From the NCBI RefSeq assembly GCF_001456025.1, contig NZ_LMTZ01000140.1, positions 124,001 to 188,000 of the forward strand: a stretch of DNA of 64,000 nt, in the 5' to 3' direction. A model generated the notes under the pieces. That model searched no databases. It was not told where the DNA came from and saw only the letters and a list, made by a program, of their open reading frames with translations. This stretch comes from Mastigocoleus testarum BC008. GTDB taxonomy: Bacteria; Cyanobacteriota; Cyanobacteriia; Cyanobacteriales; Nostocaceae. Shown in pieces: positions 54,021 to 63,668 of this stretch. The position numbers and the translations under genes are program-made. Numbering within the stretch: the first letter of the stretch is position 1; each line of letters starts with the position of its first letter.

Positions 54021-54920
54021 ATGTCAAATCAAGAACTGTCACATCCTCAGAACTACGTAACAGATGAGCAAACTACCGGAAGTAAAAACCAAGATGGGAA
54101 ATTTTTCATCAAATTTTGGGGAGTACGGGGTTTAATTCCAACTCCAAACAGCGAAAATCGTCGCTACGGTGGTAATACTGCTTGTATAGAGATTAATATC
54201 GACGGTCAGCATCTAGTTTTGGACGCTGGTACAGGCTTGCGTGTCCTAGGAAAAAGTTGGCTTGAGGGAAAAAAACCAATTGAAGCACATTTATTTTTCA
54301 CTAATTCGCAAACTAACAGGGTTCAAGGTTTTCCTTTTTTTGCTCCAGCATTTGTGAAGGATAATTGTTTTCATATTTATGGTACGGCGGCAACAAATGG
54401 TGCTTCAATAAAACAATGCTTATGCGACCAAATGTTGCAACCTTTGTTTCCGTATCCATTACAAGTGATGCAATCAAAGTTACAGTTTTATAACTTAACT
54501 TCAGGTAAAACCATTACTCTTAATGATATTACTGTGACTGCAGCATTGATTAACAAAACTCAAAAGTCACTTGGATATCGAATCAGCTGGCAAGATTATA
54601 ACGTTGCTTATATTACCGACTTATATACAAATGCCGATGAGTCTGAGTGCGAGCATATTGCACAATTAACCCAAAATGTTGATTTATTGATTGCCAACGC
54701 TACTTACAACCCACAAACAATACGTACAGACCAAGAAGTAGACGTACATTGGCAGACTGCTACGGATTTAGCTTTAAATACAGGGGTAAAAAGTTTAATA
54801 ATTTCTCAGCATCACCCAGATGATAATGATGAATGTTTAGACAAAATTCAAACAGCAGTTAATTCTATTTACCCTAAAGCATTGATTGCTTACGAAGGAT
54901 TAGTTGTAAATATAACTTGA
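54021..54920 (+). CDS. Metallo-beta-lactamase-fold protein lacking the metal motif
   Basis: The 299-residue protein keeps the frame of a well-known MBL subfamily: KFWGVRGLIPTP, RRYGGNTACIEI, LVLDAGTGLRVLG and QGFPFFAPAFVKDNCFHIYG. In active members a HTHWDH motif precedes QGFPFF; here residues 95-100 read NSQTNR, so all metal-binding His/Asp of that motif are gone. The later metal residues are also changed (YITDLYTNADE). A binding or regulatory role is more likely than hydrolysis. It is probably co-transcribed with panD, 12 bp upstream. Confidence 0.82.
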   Translation: MSNQELSHPQNYVTDEQTTGSKNQDGKFFIKFWGVRGLIPTPNSENRRYGGNTACIEINIDGQHLVLDAGTGLRVLGKSWLEGKKPIEAHLFFTNSQTNRVQGFPFFAPAFVKDNCFHIYGTAATNGASIKQCLCDQMLQPLFPYPLQVMQSKLQFYNLTSGKTITLNDITVTAALINKTQKSLGYRISWQDYNVAYITDLYTNADESECEHIAQLTQNVDLLIANATYNPQTIRTDQEVDVHWQTATDLALNTGVKSLIISQHHPDDNDECLDKIQTAVNSIYPKALIAYEGLVVNIT

Positions 54921-55000
54921 ATTTGTAGTTTTCGTTTACTTTAATGCCAACCTTCTTAAAAAGTTAGCTCAATCTAAATATAGACTAAATATAGAAAAGC

Positions 55001-55579
55001 TTAATTTTCATTTAAAATACTTTTCAAGTTTAACCATCTGTAAATTTCAATTGCACTTAAAGCACCGACTATTATCCAAGTCAGTGCTAAACCTATCACT
55101 TCACCTACGAATAACTGGGTGAAGCGATATAAGATTAAACCTAAACTAGAACCCGTCGCAAATCCTGTAGCCCAGGAGATACAAGAAATAAGTATCCATC
55201 GCCAAGCAGAAGGTAAGTATTGACGGATTAATAACCATTGTACAGATCCAACACCTAAGCCTCCTAAACCACCGAGGATTAAGCCGTAGATGATTCTCGA
55301 ATATATATTTGAGGTGTTAATAACAAACCACCCTAAAGCGCCAATACCTATTACAGAAATGATTCCCCAAGCAACAAATGAAGATAAAACCCATAAACTA
55401 GCGAACAATATACTTTTACGAAATATCATTGCTTGTGCTGAGGCAATAATCAACCCTCCGAAAACTGCTCCTAATATTTCTACATCTTGTTGATAACCAA
55501 TTTCAACCAGCATCAAACTTAAGACAAAACTACCTCCAGTGAGTGCGGTCCATAAAAATATAAATAAAATTAATTGCAT
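55001..55579 (-). CDS. Polytopic membrane protein, unknown function
   Basis: The 192-residue protein has five or six membrane spans rich in Gly, Ile and Leu. The motif GVGSVQWLLIRQYLPSAWRW is of a type repeated in many cyanobacterial membrane proteins of unknown function. It has no charged catalytic motif. It stands alone on the minus strand. Confidence 0.7.
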   Translation of the reverse strand: MQLILFIFLWTALTGGSFVLSLMLVEIGYQQDVEILGAVFGGLIIASAQAMIFRKSILFASLWVLSSFVAWGIISVIGIGALGWFVINTSNIYSRIIYGLILGGLGGLGVGSVQWLLIRQYLPSAWRWILISCISWATGFATGSSLGLILYRFTQLFVGEVIGLALTWIIVGALSAIEIYRWLNLKSILNEN

Positions 55580-55620
55580 TTAATTTTTGATTTTGATTTA
55601 TCTTAATCAACTACGAATTA

Positions 55621-55735
55621 CTTTCGTGCTGCGCGTACTAGTGACGTTAGCGGATCCGGAGGTAGCGCAGCTAGAGCCTGCATGTGGTATTGGTGTTAGG
55701 CTCTAGCGTGGCGTCAGCCATATTACGAATTACAA
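55621..55735. repeat. GC-rich palindromic interspersed repeat
   Basis: CTAGAGCCT (55671-55679) pairs with AGGCTCTAG (55698-55706). The left part has GACGTTAGCGGATCCGGAGG followed by TAGCGCAG, close to units in the element at 11.5 kb (ATCCGTAGGTAGC). It lies between two minus-strand genes and has no coding capacity. Confidence 0.6.
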
Positions 55736-55770
55736 GATTAACAACTACCAATTTCCAAGATATCTTTTCT

Positions 55771-57015
55771 TTATTTAGAAAAAAGCTCTAAAAAATTCTT
55801 TCGTCGCTGCTTGGGTGATTCAGGTGTCATGTAACCCCATAAAGTCTCCCAATAAAAAAATGACACCCCATTAAATTGACTTTGGCGAACTATCTTTACT
55901 TGCTCTCGAATTTGTCGCATTTCTATGGGAGTTTGGGGATTTCCAGTAAATATCCCGACTCCAACAGGAATCTTTTGACTTGCTGATTGTAAAGCTGGTT
56001 GTTTAAGTTCAGTAATAAAATCATTTTTATTATGACGATATACCTGTATTACTAATTCATCTATTAAACCTTTATTTACCCATGTTTCCCAATCTTGTAG
56101 GTAGTTTTTATAAGCAAAATGTTTCGAATTAGGAGATAAAGAAATAATTATATTTGGTTTGATAGATCTAACATCTTTAACTATTTCTGCCATAAAATTA
56201 GTTATTTTATCCGCACGCCAACGCATCCATTCTGGATTTGAAGGATTATTTGGGGGACTTTTACCTTGATGCTCCTTTTGGTATAGTTTAATCGTGAATT
56301 CATCATAACCAAATGTAACCGGCATCCCAAAATGATCGTCTAACTGAATGCCATCCACATCATAGTTTTTCACAACCTCTAAAATTAGTCCTTTGATAAA
56401 GGATTGCACCTCAGGATGCAGTGGATTCAACCATGCTTCTTGACGGAAAAACCTACGCACAAATTGCCTTACTCTGAAATCTTCAGATGAAATTTTAATC
56501 AGTTCTTGTGGTCCATGAAGTGTTGTTTTCTCTCCAGAATTTTCTGTTGTTAGCCATTGAGGATAAAATCTTGCTAAGGAAGAATTAGAAGGTGTCATAA
56601 AACCATATTCAAACCATGGAATTACACGTAAATCCTTTTGATTCCCTAATGTAATTATTTGCTGTAAAACATCTTGACCAAAATGTAATAATCTTAATAG
56701 AGGCTCTGCAGTTCTTCCTGTTACTTGTTTGGCCAGTTTACTATTATAAAAAGTATATCCGCGATTCCAAACCACAGGATAAACAGTGTTAAATTTAACT
56801 GTCGACAATTGATTTAAAGCGCGATCTATACCCCAAGGAACATATAAAACTCCACTGGCAACATTAGTTAACCATACTCCCCTGATTTCGTTTTTTTTAG
56901 GAGGAATAACATCTTGAGAGGTTACAGGTAAAGATAATAGAGAAAATATTATCAAACTAAATACTAATCCAAAACAAATTAGAAAATTAAATAAGCGACG
57001 GACAGAATAACTCAT
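55771..57015 (-). CDS. Secreted GHL10 (DUF187) family glycoside-hydrolase-like protein
   Basis: The 414-residue protein has a signal peptide or anchor (about 8-30), then NEIRGVWLTNVASGVLYVPW, NTVYPVVWNRGYTFY, VKNYDVDGIQLDDHFGMPVT and DELVIQVYRHN. It is a TIM-barrel family related to GH10/DUF187 (YddW-like) that is thought to act on cell-wall or other extracellular glycans. The conserved DGIQLDDHF holds likely catalytic acids. It lies near the EPS region but not in its operons, so its glycan target is open. Confidence 0.85.
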   Translation of the reverse strand: MSYSVRRLFNFLICFGLVFSLIIFSLLSLPVTSQDVIPPKKNEIRGVWLTNVASGVLYVPWGIDRALNQLSTVKFNTVYPVVWNRGYTFYNSKLAKQVTGRTAEPLLRLLHFGQDVLQQIITLGNQKDLRVIPWFEYGFMTPSNSSLARFYPQWLTTENSGEKTTLHGPQELIKISSEDFRVRQFVRRFFRQEAWLNPLHPEVQSFIKGLILEVVKNYDVDGIQLDDHFGMPVTFGYDEFTIKLYQKEHQGKSPPNNPSNPEWMRWRADKITNFMAEIVKDVRSIKPNIIISLSPNSKHFAYKNYLQDWETWVNKGLIDELVIQVYRHNKNDFITELKQPALQSASQKIPVGVGIFTGNPQTPIEMRQIREQVKIVRQSQFNGVSFFYWETLWGYMTPESPKQRRKNFLELFSK

Positions 57016-57388
57016 TTTTAATTTATTTTCGATAATTTATTATTGAAATTCGATCAACAATAAATTCAATATCAAACATTGATTTTGGTGTTTTTTAAGA
57101 CAGATATTCACTGGGAACAAAATTTTAATTTATGCCCTAACATACCTATACTCAAAACAAATCTTTAACATTTTAGTCCTTTGCTGTAGGTAATGTTCTA
57201 CTTTTGTAACTAAATTTTTCATTAGTGAAGTAACTATTTGTTTGAGAATCTATTGATATATACTAGATAAATTATATTTTTAATTTTGTACTTATATATA
57301 TAAAAAATAATGTGGTAGTAAGATAATATCTTATTACCACTTATTATCATAATTTTGCGTTAGTTCTAGTTGATTAGAACGAATGAAT
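57016..57388. other. Intergenic between glcD and the GHL10 gene
   Basis: AT-rich. It holds the hairpin terminator of glcD at its right end and presumably the promoter of the GHL10 gene at its left. No gene is seen. Confidence 0.55.
57302..57340 (-). terminator. Terminator-like hairpin after glcD
   Basis: GTGGTAGTAAGATA (57312-57325) and TATCTTATTACCAC (57327-57340) form a 14-bp stem with one G-T pair. On the minus strand it is followed by ATTATTTTTTA. It lies about 50 bp past the glcD stop. Confidence 0.7.
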
Positions 57389-58867
57389 TTAATATCTGTC
57401 TACTCCGACAAATTTTTGATTATTTTCAGTAACAGTTCTTGCTGCTTCGCCACAAGTACGAGGTGTAGGAAATATTTTTTCCGGATTAGCTAAACCTTTG
57501 GGGTTAAATACTTCCCTGACAAATTGCATTGTATCTAGGTCGGCTTTAGTAAACATATTGGGCATATAACAACGCTTATCAGCACCAATCCCATGTTCGC
57601 CAGAAATACTACCACCTACTTTTACACAAAGTTTGAGAATTTCTCCCCCTACTTCTTCAACTTTTTCCAATGCACCTTCCACAGAGTTATCGTAAAGAAT
57701 TAATGGGTGTAAGTTACCATCTCCCGCATGAAAAACATTAGCAATTTTGTAACCAGATTTTTCACTTAGAGACTCAATTTCTTTTAATACGTATGGTAAT
57801 TGAGTTCGAGGAATCACACCATCTTGTACGTAATAATCTGGACTTAAATGACCCGCAGCAGCAAAAGCAGCTTTGCGTCCTTTCCATAATTTAAGGCGTT
57901 GTTCTGGGTCGCTAGCACTTGTGACATTGCGCGCTCCATTATGCTTACAAATATCAATAACTCGCTGTTTATTGACTTTAACTTCCACTTCTAAGCCGTC
58001 AATTTCTACTAACAATATTGCTACAGCATCTCGAGGATATACATTTAGTGCGGTAACATCTTCTACTGCGTTGATGCTCATGTTATCCATCATTTCCATA
58101 CCCCCAGGAATAATCCCGGCACTGATAATATCAGAAACAGCCGCACCAGCAGCTTCTACACTGGTAAAGTCAGCTAGTAATACGCAAATCGACTCAGGGG
58201 TTTTGAGAATTCGTAACGTAATTTCTGTCGCAATACCCAACGTACCTTCCGAACCAACAAACACACCGGTGAGGTCATATCCTGGGGTTTCAGGGACTTG
58301 TCCCCCCAAATTCACAATTTCTCCGGTGGGAGTAACAACTTTTAATTCTAAAATGTGATTGGTAGTTACACCATATTTCAGACAATGCACTCCACCAGAG
58401 TTTTCTGCAACATTACCACCAATTGAGCAAATAATTTGACTTGAAGGATCCGGAGCATAATAAAAGCCAGCACCACTTACCGCTTGGGTTACCCAATTAT
58501 TAATTACTCCTGGTTGTACGATAACGCGCTGATTATCTAAATCGATATTCAAGATTTGTCGCATCAAAGAAGTCACAATCAACACGCAATCTTCAATCGG
58601 TAAAGCACCACCAGATAGACCAGTACCCGAACCCCGAGCAATAAAGGGAACGGAGTACTTATTACATATTTTTACTACAGCTGCAACTTGTTCTGTTGTT
58701 CTGGGTAAAACTGCTACATTTGGACGTTGTCGATAGCTGCTTAAACCATCACATTCATAGGTAATTAATTCTTCGCGACGCTCAATTACACCTTTTTTAC
58801 CAAGAACAGCTTGAAATTCTTTAATAATCGGTTTCCAATTGCGTTGTGTTTTATCCTGGGTCAGCAT
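57389..58867 (-). CDS. glcD: Glycolate/D-lactate oxidase FAD subunit, GlcD-type
   Basis: This 492-residue flavoenzyme has an FAD-binding type 4 domain (VPFIARGSGTGLSGGALPIE, GVINNWVTQAVSGAGFYYAP, GGNVAENSGGVHCLKYGVTT, GVFVGSEGTLGIATEI) and the FAD-oxidase C domain (FHAGDGNLHPLILYD, GGSISGEHGIGADK). In cyanobacteria such proteins oxidise glycolate or D-lactate. It has no adjacent glcE or glcF, so it either pairs with subunits encoded elsewhere or acts alone. Confidence 0.92.
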   Translation of the reverse strand: MLTQDKTQRNWKPIIKEFQAVLGKKGVIERREELITYECDGLSSYRQRPNVAVLPRTTEQVAAVVKICNKYSVPFIARGSGTGLSGGALPIEDCVLIVTSLMRQILNIDLDNQRVIVQPGVINNWVTQAVSGAGFYYAPDPSSQIICSIGGNVAENSGGVHCLKYGVTTNHILELKVVTPTGEIVNLGGQVPETPGYDLTGVFVGSEGTLGIATEITLRILKTPESICVLLADFTSVEAAGAAVSDIISAGIIPGGMEMMDNMSINAVEDVTALNVYPRDAVAILLVEIDGLEVEVKVNKQRVIDICKHNGARNVTSASDPEQRLKLWKGRKAAFAAAGHLSPDYYVQDGVIPRTQLPYVLKEIESLSEKSGYKIANVFHAGDGNLHPLILYDNSVEGALEKVEEVGGEILKLCVKVGGSISGEHGIGADKRCYMPNMFTKADLDTMQFVREVFNPKGLANPEKIFPTPRTCGEAARTVTENNQKFVGVDRY

Positions 58868-59047
58868 GGTTTTCGGTGAGGAGTAGGAATTGGCAAAGAT
58901 ACTATAATTGTTACATTTTTATTATGATTCTAAATTTAAAACTAGGAATATCTTTGCGATCGCACATCAAAAGATACGATCGATTTTTTCTGGTTATCGA
59001 TGTTGTGATAAATAATTTATCTTTGAATATTTTTACCTGATAAATCT

Positions 59048-59782
59048 TTATCTTGGATCTGTAGATAAATATTCTTTAACAGCATCTCTCCAAACCAAAT
59101 AAGCATGACCATTTAAATGCAATCCATCATTCGTATATCTTGCATTTAACTGATTTTGCGAGTCAGATAATTTAGGAAAAACATTTATATATTGGTAGTT
59201 AAATTCTTGAGCTAGTTCTTCTAATTTAAAATTAAATCCGATTATATTTTGATTGCTGTACCAATAACCTAATATTTGGTTATTTACAGGCAAAACACTT
59301 TGAACGATTACTTTTGTTTTAGGAGTTTGTGTATGAATCTGAGATAAAATTTCCTTATATTTTTCTAATATATAATCTGAAGAACGACTCTCATTAATAA
59401 AATCATTAATCCCGATGGTCAAAAATATCTGATTGGGTTTACCTGTCACAATATTATCGAGACGGTCTAAAATTCTATTAGTTGTATCTCCAGAAATACC
59501 ACGATTTCTAATATGAGGGTTATCTAGTAATTCTATCCATTCACCTTCATCGGTTAAACTATCTCCCAGAAAAATAATATCCAATTCAGATTTAGGTAAC
59601 TTTTCATATTGGCTTTTTTTGTGAGTATAGTAAGGTGTATGCACAATTTCATTATGACTTTTTTGATATTTTTGGAGTTGAGAATTAATAAATTCAATTC
59701 CACCTTTTCTAATAATTATCAAACTGATTACTGACACTAATAAAAAATTTATACTAATAGATATAAATAATATAATTTTCAT
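59048..59782 (-). CDS. SGNH/GDSL hydrolase with N-terminal membrane anchor
   Basis: The 244-residue protein has one membrane segment (about 4-25) and the four SGNH blocks: FLGDSLTDEGEW (Ser), RGISGDTTNRILDRL (Gly), LTIGINDFI (Asn) and NDGLHLNGHAYLVW (catalytic Asp and His). It is probably an esterase or sugar deacetylase facing the periplasm. The substrate is unknown. Confidence 0.87.
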   Translation of the reverse strand: MKIILFISISINFLLVSVISLIIIRKGGIEFINSQLQKYQKSHNEIVHTPYYTHKKSQYEKLPKSELDIIFLGDSLTDEGEWIELLDNPHIRNRGISGDTTNRILDRLDNIVTGKPNQIFLTIGINDFINESRSSDYILEKYKEILSQIHTQTPKTKVIVQSVLPVNNQILGYWYSNQNIIGFNFKLEELAQEFNYQYINVFPKLSDSQNQLNARYTNDGLHLNGHAYLVWRDAVKEYLSTDPR

Positions 59783-59891
59783 TATTTTACTTGTTTTATG
59801 ACTATTCGTAATGGGTAATTTATAATTACTAATCGAGAAAAAACTTTAGTATAAAAATAATAGAAAATACTGTATATTTTCGCAACTTTAC

Positions 59892-60839
59892 TCATTCTCG
59901 AACTGACTTTGCTAGAAATTCCTGGACAGTAAGCCAAACTTGTTCTTGTAAATCTGAACTTTGAATGTCAAACCATTTAATGTCAGGTACTTTACGAAAC
60001 CAAGTCCGTTGTCGCTTCGCAAATTGTCTAGTATGCAAAACAGTTAATTCTTTGGCTGACTCGAGAGAAATATCTCCAGCGAGGTATTGTTTGATTTCTT
60101 GATATCCTAAGGTGTTCAACAAAGGTAAATCAGTACCGTATTTGTGGCAAAGATTTTCGACCTCTTGAACCAACCCATCTGCAATCATTTTTTCGGTACG
60201 CTGAGCAATGCGACTGGTAAGATAATCCAACTCACAATCTAAACCAATTTGTAAAATCGGGTAATTTGGTGGATTTTCTCCCTGCTGTTGTGATATCTGT
60301 TTGCCTGTCACATAAAATACTTCTAATGCTCTAATTGTACGTACTGAATCATTCGGATGAATTTTTTGAGCTGCAATTGAGTCAACTTGTTCTAAAATCC
60401 CATAGAGTTGATGTTGGGGAATATCGTACAATTGCGATCGCAATTCCGGATGAGGTGCAACTCTAGGAATCTTCATTCCACGAACGATGGATTTGATGTA
60501 CAGTCCAGTACCACCAACCAAAAATAATGGTGAAGAGCTACCATATTTTTCTTTTTCTTTTACTGTAGGTCGATTCTGTTGCTCTAATATTAAAGATTGT
60601 GCCGACAACTGAAAATCTGCGACCGTCATAATTTCTCTTGGGTCACAAATATTCACCAGATAGTGGGGCACTAATTTTTGTTGTAGAAGTGTTGGCTTTG
60701 CTGTCCCAATATCAAATTCTCGATAAACCTGACGCGAATCAGCACTCAAAATGACTGTTTCCAGTCTCATCGCTAAAGCCAATGCTAACCCAGATTTTCC
60801 AGTTGCAGTTGCACCACAAATCACAATCAATTTAGTCAT
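59892..60839 (-). CDS. miaA: tRNA dimethylallyltransferase
   Basis: The 315-residue protein has the P-loop GATATGKSGLALALA, VILSADSRQVYREFDIGTAK (substrate region), GGTGLYIKSIVRG and RQFAKRQRTWFRKV. It adds a dimethylallyl group to A37 of tRNAs that read codons starting with U. ATG 60839 is used; a TTG two codons earlier also opens the frame. Confidence 0.94.
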   Translation of the reverse strand: MTKLIVICGATATGKSGLALALAMRLETVILSADSRQVYREFDIGTAKPTLLQQKLVPHYLVNICDPREIMTVADFQLSAQSLILEQQNRPTVKEKEKYGSSSPLFLVGGTGLYIKSIVRGMKIPRVAPHPELRSQLYDIPQHQLYGILEQVDSIAAQKIHPNDSVRTIRALEVFYVTGKQISQQQGENPPNYPILQIGLDCELDYLTSRIAQRTEKMIADGLVQEVENLCHKYGTDLPLLNTLGYQEIKQYLAGDISLESAKELTVLHTRQFAKRQRTWFRKVPDIKWFDIQSSDLQEQVWLTVQEFLAKSVRE

Positions 60840-61181
60840 CAGCAATCAGTTAAACAATTAAGTAGTAAACAATTAGGCAAGTATGAACAATTAGTTAAGA
60901 ATTATGAATTATCTCCAATTCAAAGATGGTTATTGATATCCTCACAATTCAACATATTCTAGTAACACTTAGCAGTCAGACCAAAAAAATGTTGATTATT
61001 TTTATTATTTTTTAGATCTGACTGTTGCTATAAGGTATTTTAAGGTGGGTACATCCCCTAAAAAAAATTCTTCTCAAAAAGGTCTAAATTCGCCATCAAG
61101 GCTTTTGTGCTAGAATTCGGGAGTATTTTTAACTTGTCTGCCCCAGCGGCGACTTCAACCCCACAAATCAGGAGAATTTTC
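60840..61181. other. Divergent intergenic region, miaA and gyrB leaders
   Basis: AT-rich, with no gene. It should hold promoters for both genes. The gyrB reading frame is open upstream to 61107, but AGGAG at 61170-61174 fixes the start at 61182. Confidence 0.55.
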
Positions 61182-63119
61182 ATGACGAGCAGTTACAGTG
61201 CCGATCAGATTCAAGTTCTGGAAGGTCTGGAACCCGTCCGCAAACGACCGGGGATGTATATCGGTAGCACAGGACCGAAGGGACTCCATCACTTAGTTTA
61301 TGAAGTGGTCGATAACTCAATCGATGAGGCTTTGGCAGGTTACTGTACCCATGTGGAGGTGGATCTGAACGTCGATGGTTCTGTTACTGTGACAGATGAC
61401 GGTAGAGGTATTCCTACAGATGTCCACCCGCAAACAGGAAAGTCAGCTTTGGAGACTGTATTAACTGTTCTGCATGCCGGAGGTAAGTTTGGCGGTGGTG
61501 GATACAAAGTTTCTGGAGGATTACATGGGGTTGGTGTATCTGTGGTTAATGCCCTCTCGGAATGGGTAAAGGTCACAGTTTGGCGTGATAAAAAGGTGCA
61601 CACTCAACTTTATGAACGTGGCGTACCAACAAATGAATTGCAAGTTCAACCGGATAAACAATCACGTCATGGTACAAGAGTAAATTTCAAACCTGATGAC
61701 CAGATATTTACTCATACCACAGAATTTGATTACATTACTTTAGCCAGTCGCCTGCGGGAATTAGCATATCTGAATGCAGGCGTCAAAATAACTTTTACTG
61801 ATAATCGTTTAGAATTACTTAGAGCCGACGTACCAAAGGTTGAAACCTACGAATACAAAGGCGGAATTCGCGAATATATCGCCTACATCAACCGCGACAA
61901 ACAGCCATTGCATGAGGAGATTATTTTTGTTCAGGGAGAACGTAATAATGTCCAGGTCGAGGTTGCATTGCAATGGTGTACTGATGCCTACAGCGATAAC
62001 ATTTTGGGCTTTGCGAATAATATTCGTACTGTGGATGGCGGTACTCACCTTGAAGGTTTAAAGGCTGTTCTTACCCGAACTTTAAATACAATTGCCCGCA
62101 AGAAAAACAAACTTAAAGATGGTGACTCTAATCTAAGTGGCGAACATGTCCGTGAAGGATTAACCGGTGTGATTTCTGTCAAAGTCCCCGAACCGGAATT
62201 TGAAGGACAAACCAAAACTAAACTTGGTAATACTGAAGTTAGGGGAATTGTTGATTCTTTGGTGGGAGAAGTTCTCACTGAATATTTGGAGTTTCACCCT
62301 AGTGTTGTCGATTTAATTCTAGATAAAGCCATTCAAGCATTCAAAGCTGCAGAAGCTGCCCGTCATGCACGGGAATTAGTACGACGCAAATCTGTATTGG
62401 AGTCTTCACCTTTACCCGGTAAGCTTGCAGATTGTTCTTCTCGCGATCCAAAGGAGTCAGAAATCTTCTTGGTAGAGGGTGACTCTGCGGGTGGTAGTGC
62501 TAAACAAGGTAGAGATAGACGTTTTCAAGCCATCTTGCCACTTCGGGGTAAAATCCTCAATATTGAGAAAACAGATGATTCCAAAATTTACAAAAATAAC
62601 GAAATTCAATCGTTAATTGCTGCTTTGGGCTTGGGAGTTAAGGGAGAAGAATTTGATGTTTCCCAACTCCGCTACCATCGGATAGTTATCATGACTGATG
62701 CTGACGTCGATGGTGCACATATCCGTACTTTGTTATTAACTTTCTTCTATCGCTATCAAAAAGCCCTAATCGAGCAAGGTTATATTTACATTGCTTGTCC
62801 TCCTCTATATAAATTAGAACGAGGACGCAATCATTACTATTGCTATGATGAACGCGAAAAAGACAGAATTATTAGTCAATTTCCAGCTAATGCTAATTAC
62901 AATATTCAACGCTTCAAAGGCTTGGGTGAAATGATGCCGGCACAGCTTTGGGATACAACCATGAATCCTGAAAGTCGGACTTTAAAACAAGTTGAAATTG
63001 AAGATGCAGCTGAAGCAGATCGTATTTTCACTATTTTGATGGGCGATCGCGTCGCACCCCGACGGGAATTTATTGAAACATATGGCTGTCAACTCAACCT
63101 TGTTGAGTTAGATATTTAA
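61182..63119 (+). CDS. gyrB: DNA gyrase subunit B
   Basis: The 645-residue protein has the GHKL ATPase (VRKRPGMYIGSTGPKGLHHL, YEVVDNSIDEALAG, DDGRGIPTD, GGLHGVGVSVVNALS), the transducer domain, and the TOPRIM part with EIFLVEGDSAGGSAKQGRDR, ILPLRGKILNIEK and MTDADVDGAHIRTLLLTFFY. The C-terminal RFKGLGEMMPAQLWDTTMNP is complete. No intein or insertion is seen. ATG 61182 has AGGAG seven bases before it. It is not next to dnaA, dnaN or recF here. Confidence 0.96.
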   Translation: MTSSYSADQIQVLEGLEPVRKRPGMYIGSTGPKGLHHLVYEVVDNSIDEALAGYCTHVEVDLNVDGSVTVTDDGRGIPTDVHPQTGKSALETVLTVLHAGGKFGGGGYKVSGGLHGVGVSVVNALSEWVKVTVWRDKKVHTQLYERGVPTNELQVQPDKQSRHGTRVNFKPDDQIFTHTTEFDYITLASRLRELAYLNAGVKITFTDNRLELLRADVPKVETYEYKGGIREYIAYINRDKQPLHEEIIFVQGERNNVQVEVALQWCTDAYSDNILGFANNIRTVDGGTHLEGLKAVLTRTLNTIARKKNKLKDGDSNLSGEHVREGLTGVISVKVPEPEFEGQTKTKLGNTEVRGIVDSLVGEVLTEYLEFHPSVVDLILDKAIQAFKAAEAARHARELVRRKSVLESSPLPGKLADCSSRDPKESEIFLVEGDSAGGSAKQGRDRRFQAILPLRGKILNIEKTDDSKIYKNNEIQSLIAALGLGVKGEEFDVSQLRYHRIVIMTDADVDGAHIRTLLLTFFYRYQKALIEQGYIYIACPPLYKLERGRNHYYCYDEREKDRIISQFPANANYNIQRFKGLGEMMPAQLWDTTMNPESRTLKQVEIEDAAEADRIFTILMGDRVAPRREFIETYGCQLNLVELDI

Positions 63120-63153
63120 TTAGAAAAATTAAATCATTGTATTCCTATTCAAG

Positions 63154-63192
63154 CCTATCCAAACCTTGTGAATGTGGATAGGTTTTGCTTGT
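63154..63192 (+). terminator. Rho-independent terminator after gyrB
   Basis: CCTATCCA (63154-63161) and TGGATAGG (63175-63182) form an 8-bp stem, followed by TTTTGCTTGTT, 35 bp after the stop. Confidence 0.75.
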
Positions 63193-63240
63193 TATTTTCA
63201 TATAAAATTTTTATCTACTCGGTTATTAACATTTATAAGC

Positions 63241-63480
63241 TTTACGCGCAATTTACAAGTCAAAGTAGATAGGACAACAAGAGGACCAAAAGTTTACTAT
63301 TACTATTATTCATAGGTTAGGTTTTACCGCGTCTACGACGTTAGCGCTTACAGCGTTTGGACATCTCTTGCTGTATGACTACGTCACGCAATACCTACGG
63401 TACGCTACGCTAGCAACGCTAACATCCGTGGGATGCGTACTAACACCTCCGGTGCCCCTCACAGCTTGCTGCGTCCAAGA
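63241..63480. repeat. Dispersed repeat element, copy 4, plus GC-rich palindromes
   Basis: TTTACGCGCAATTTACAAGT, AGTCAAAGTAGATAGGACA and GACCAAAAGTTTACTA occur in the same order as in the copies at 4.5, 5.1 and 11.5 kb, with the internal palindromic insert of those copies missing. A run of GC-rich palindromes (TACGCTACGCTAGC, CATCCGTGGGATG) follows to about 63480. Confidence 0.5.
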
Positions 63481-63636
63481 AGTAAAAATGTCAGACAATT
63501 TTTTCACTTCAAACAGAGACTGGGTTTGGAGCTTTATTTTCTAACACCATGACTAAAACCATCACTTTTGGCTAAAAGTATTATGTAGCAAGGATTTGAC
63601 TTTTTACTCTAATGAGAGTGATGAAAGAGCGATAAC

Positions 63637-63668
63637 TTAGGAATTCAAAAAATTAGGAATTCAAAAAA
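63637..63668. repeat. 16-bp tandem duplication
   Basis: Two exact adjacent copies of TTAGGAATTCAAAAAA. Confidence 0.92.

Noticed and set aside
61182..63119. Possible intein in gyrB
   Set aside because: The ATPase, transducer and TOPRIM motifs follow each other at normal spacing, and the protein length is normal.
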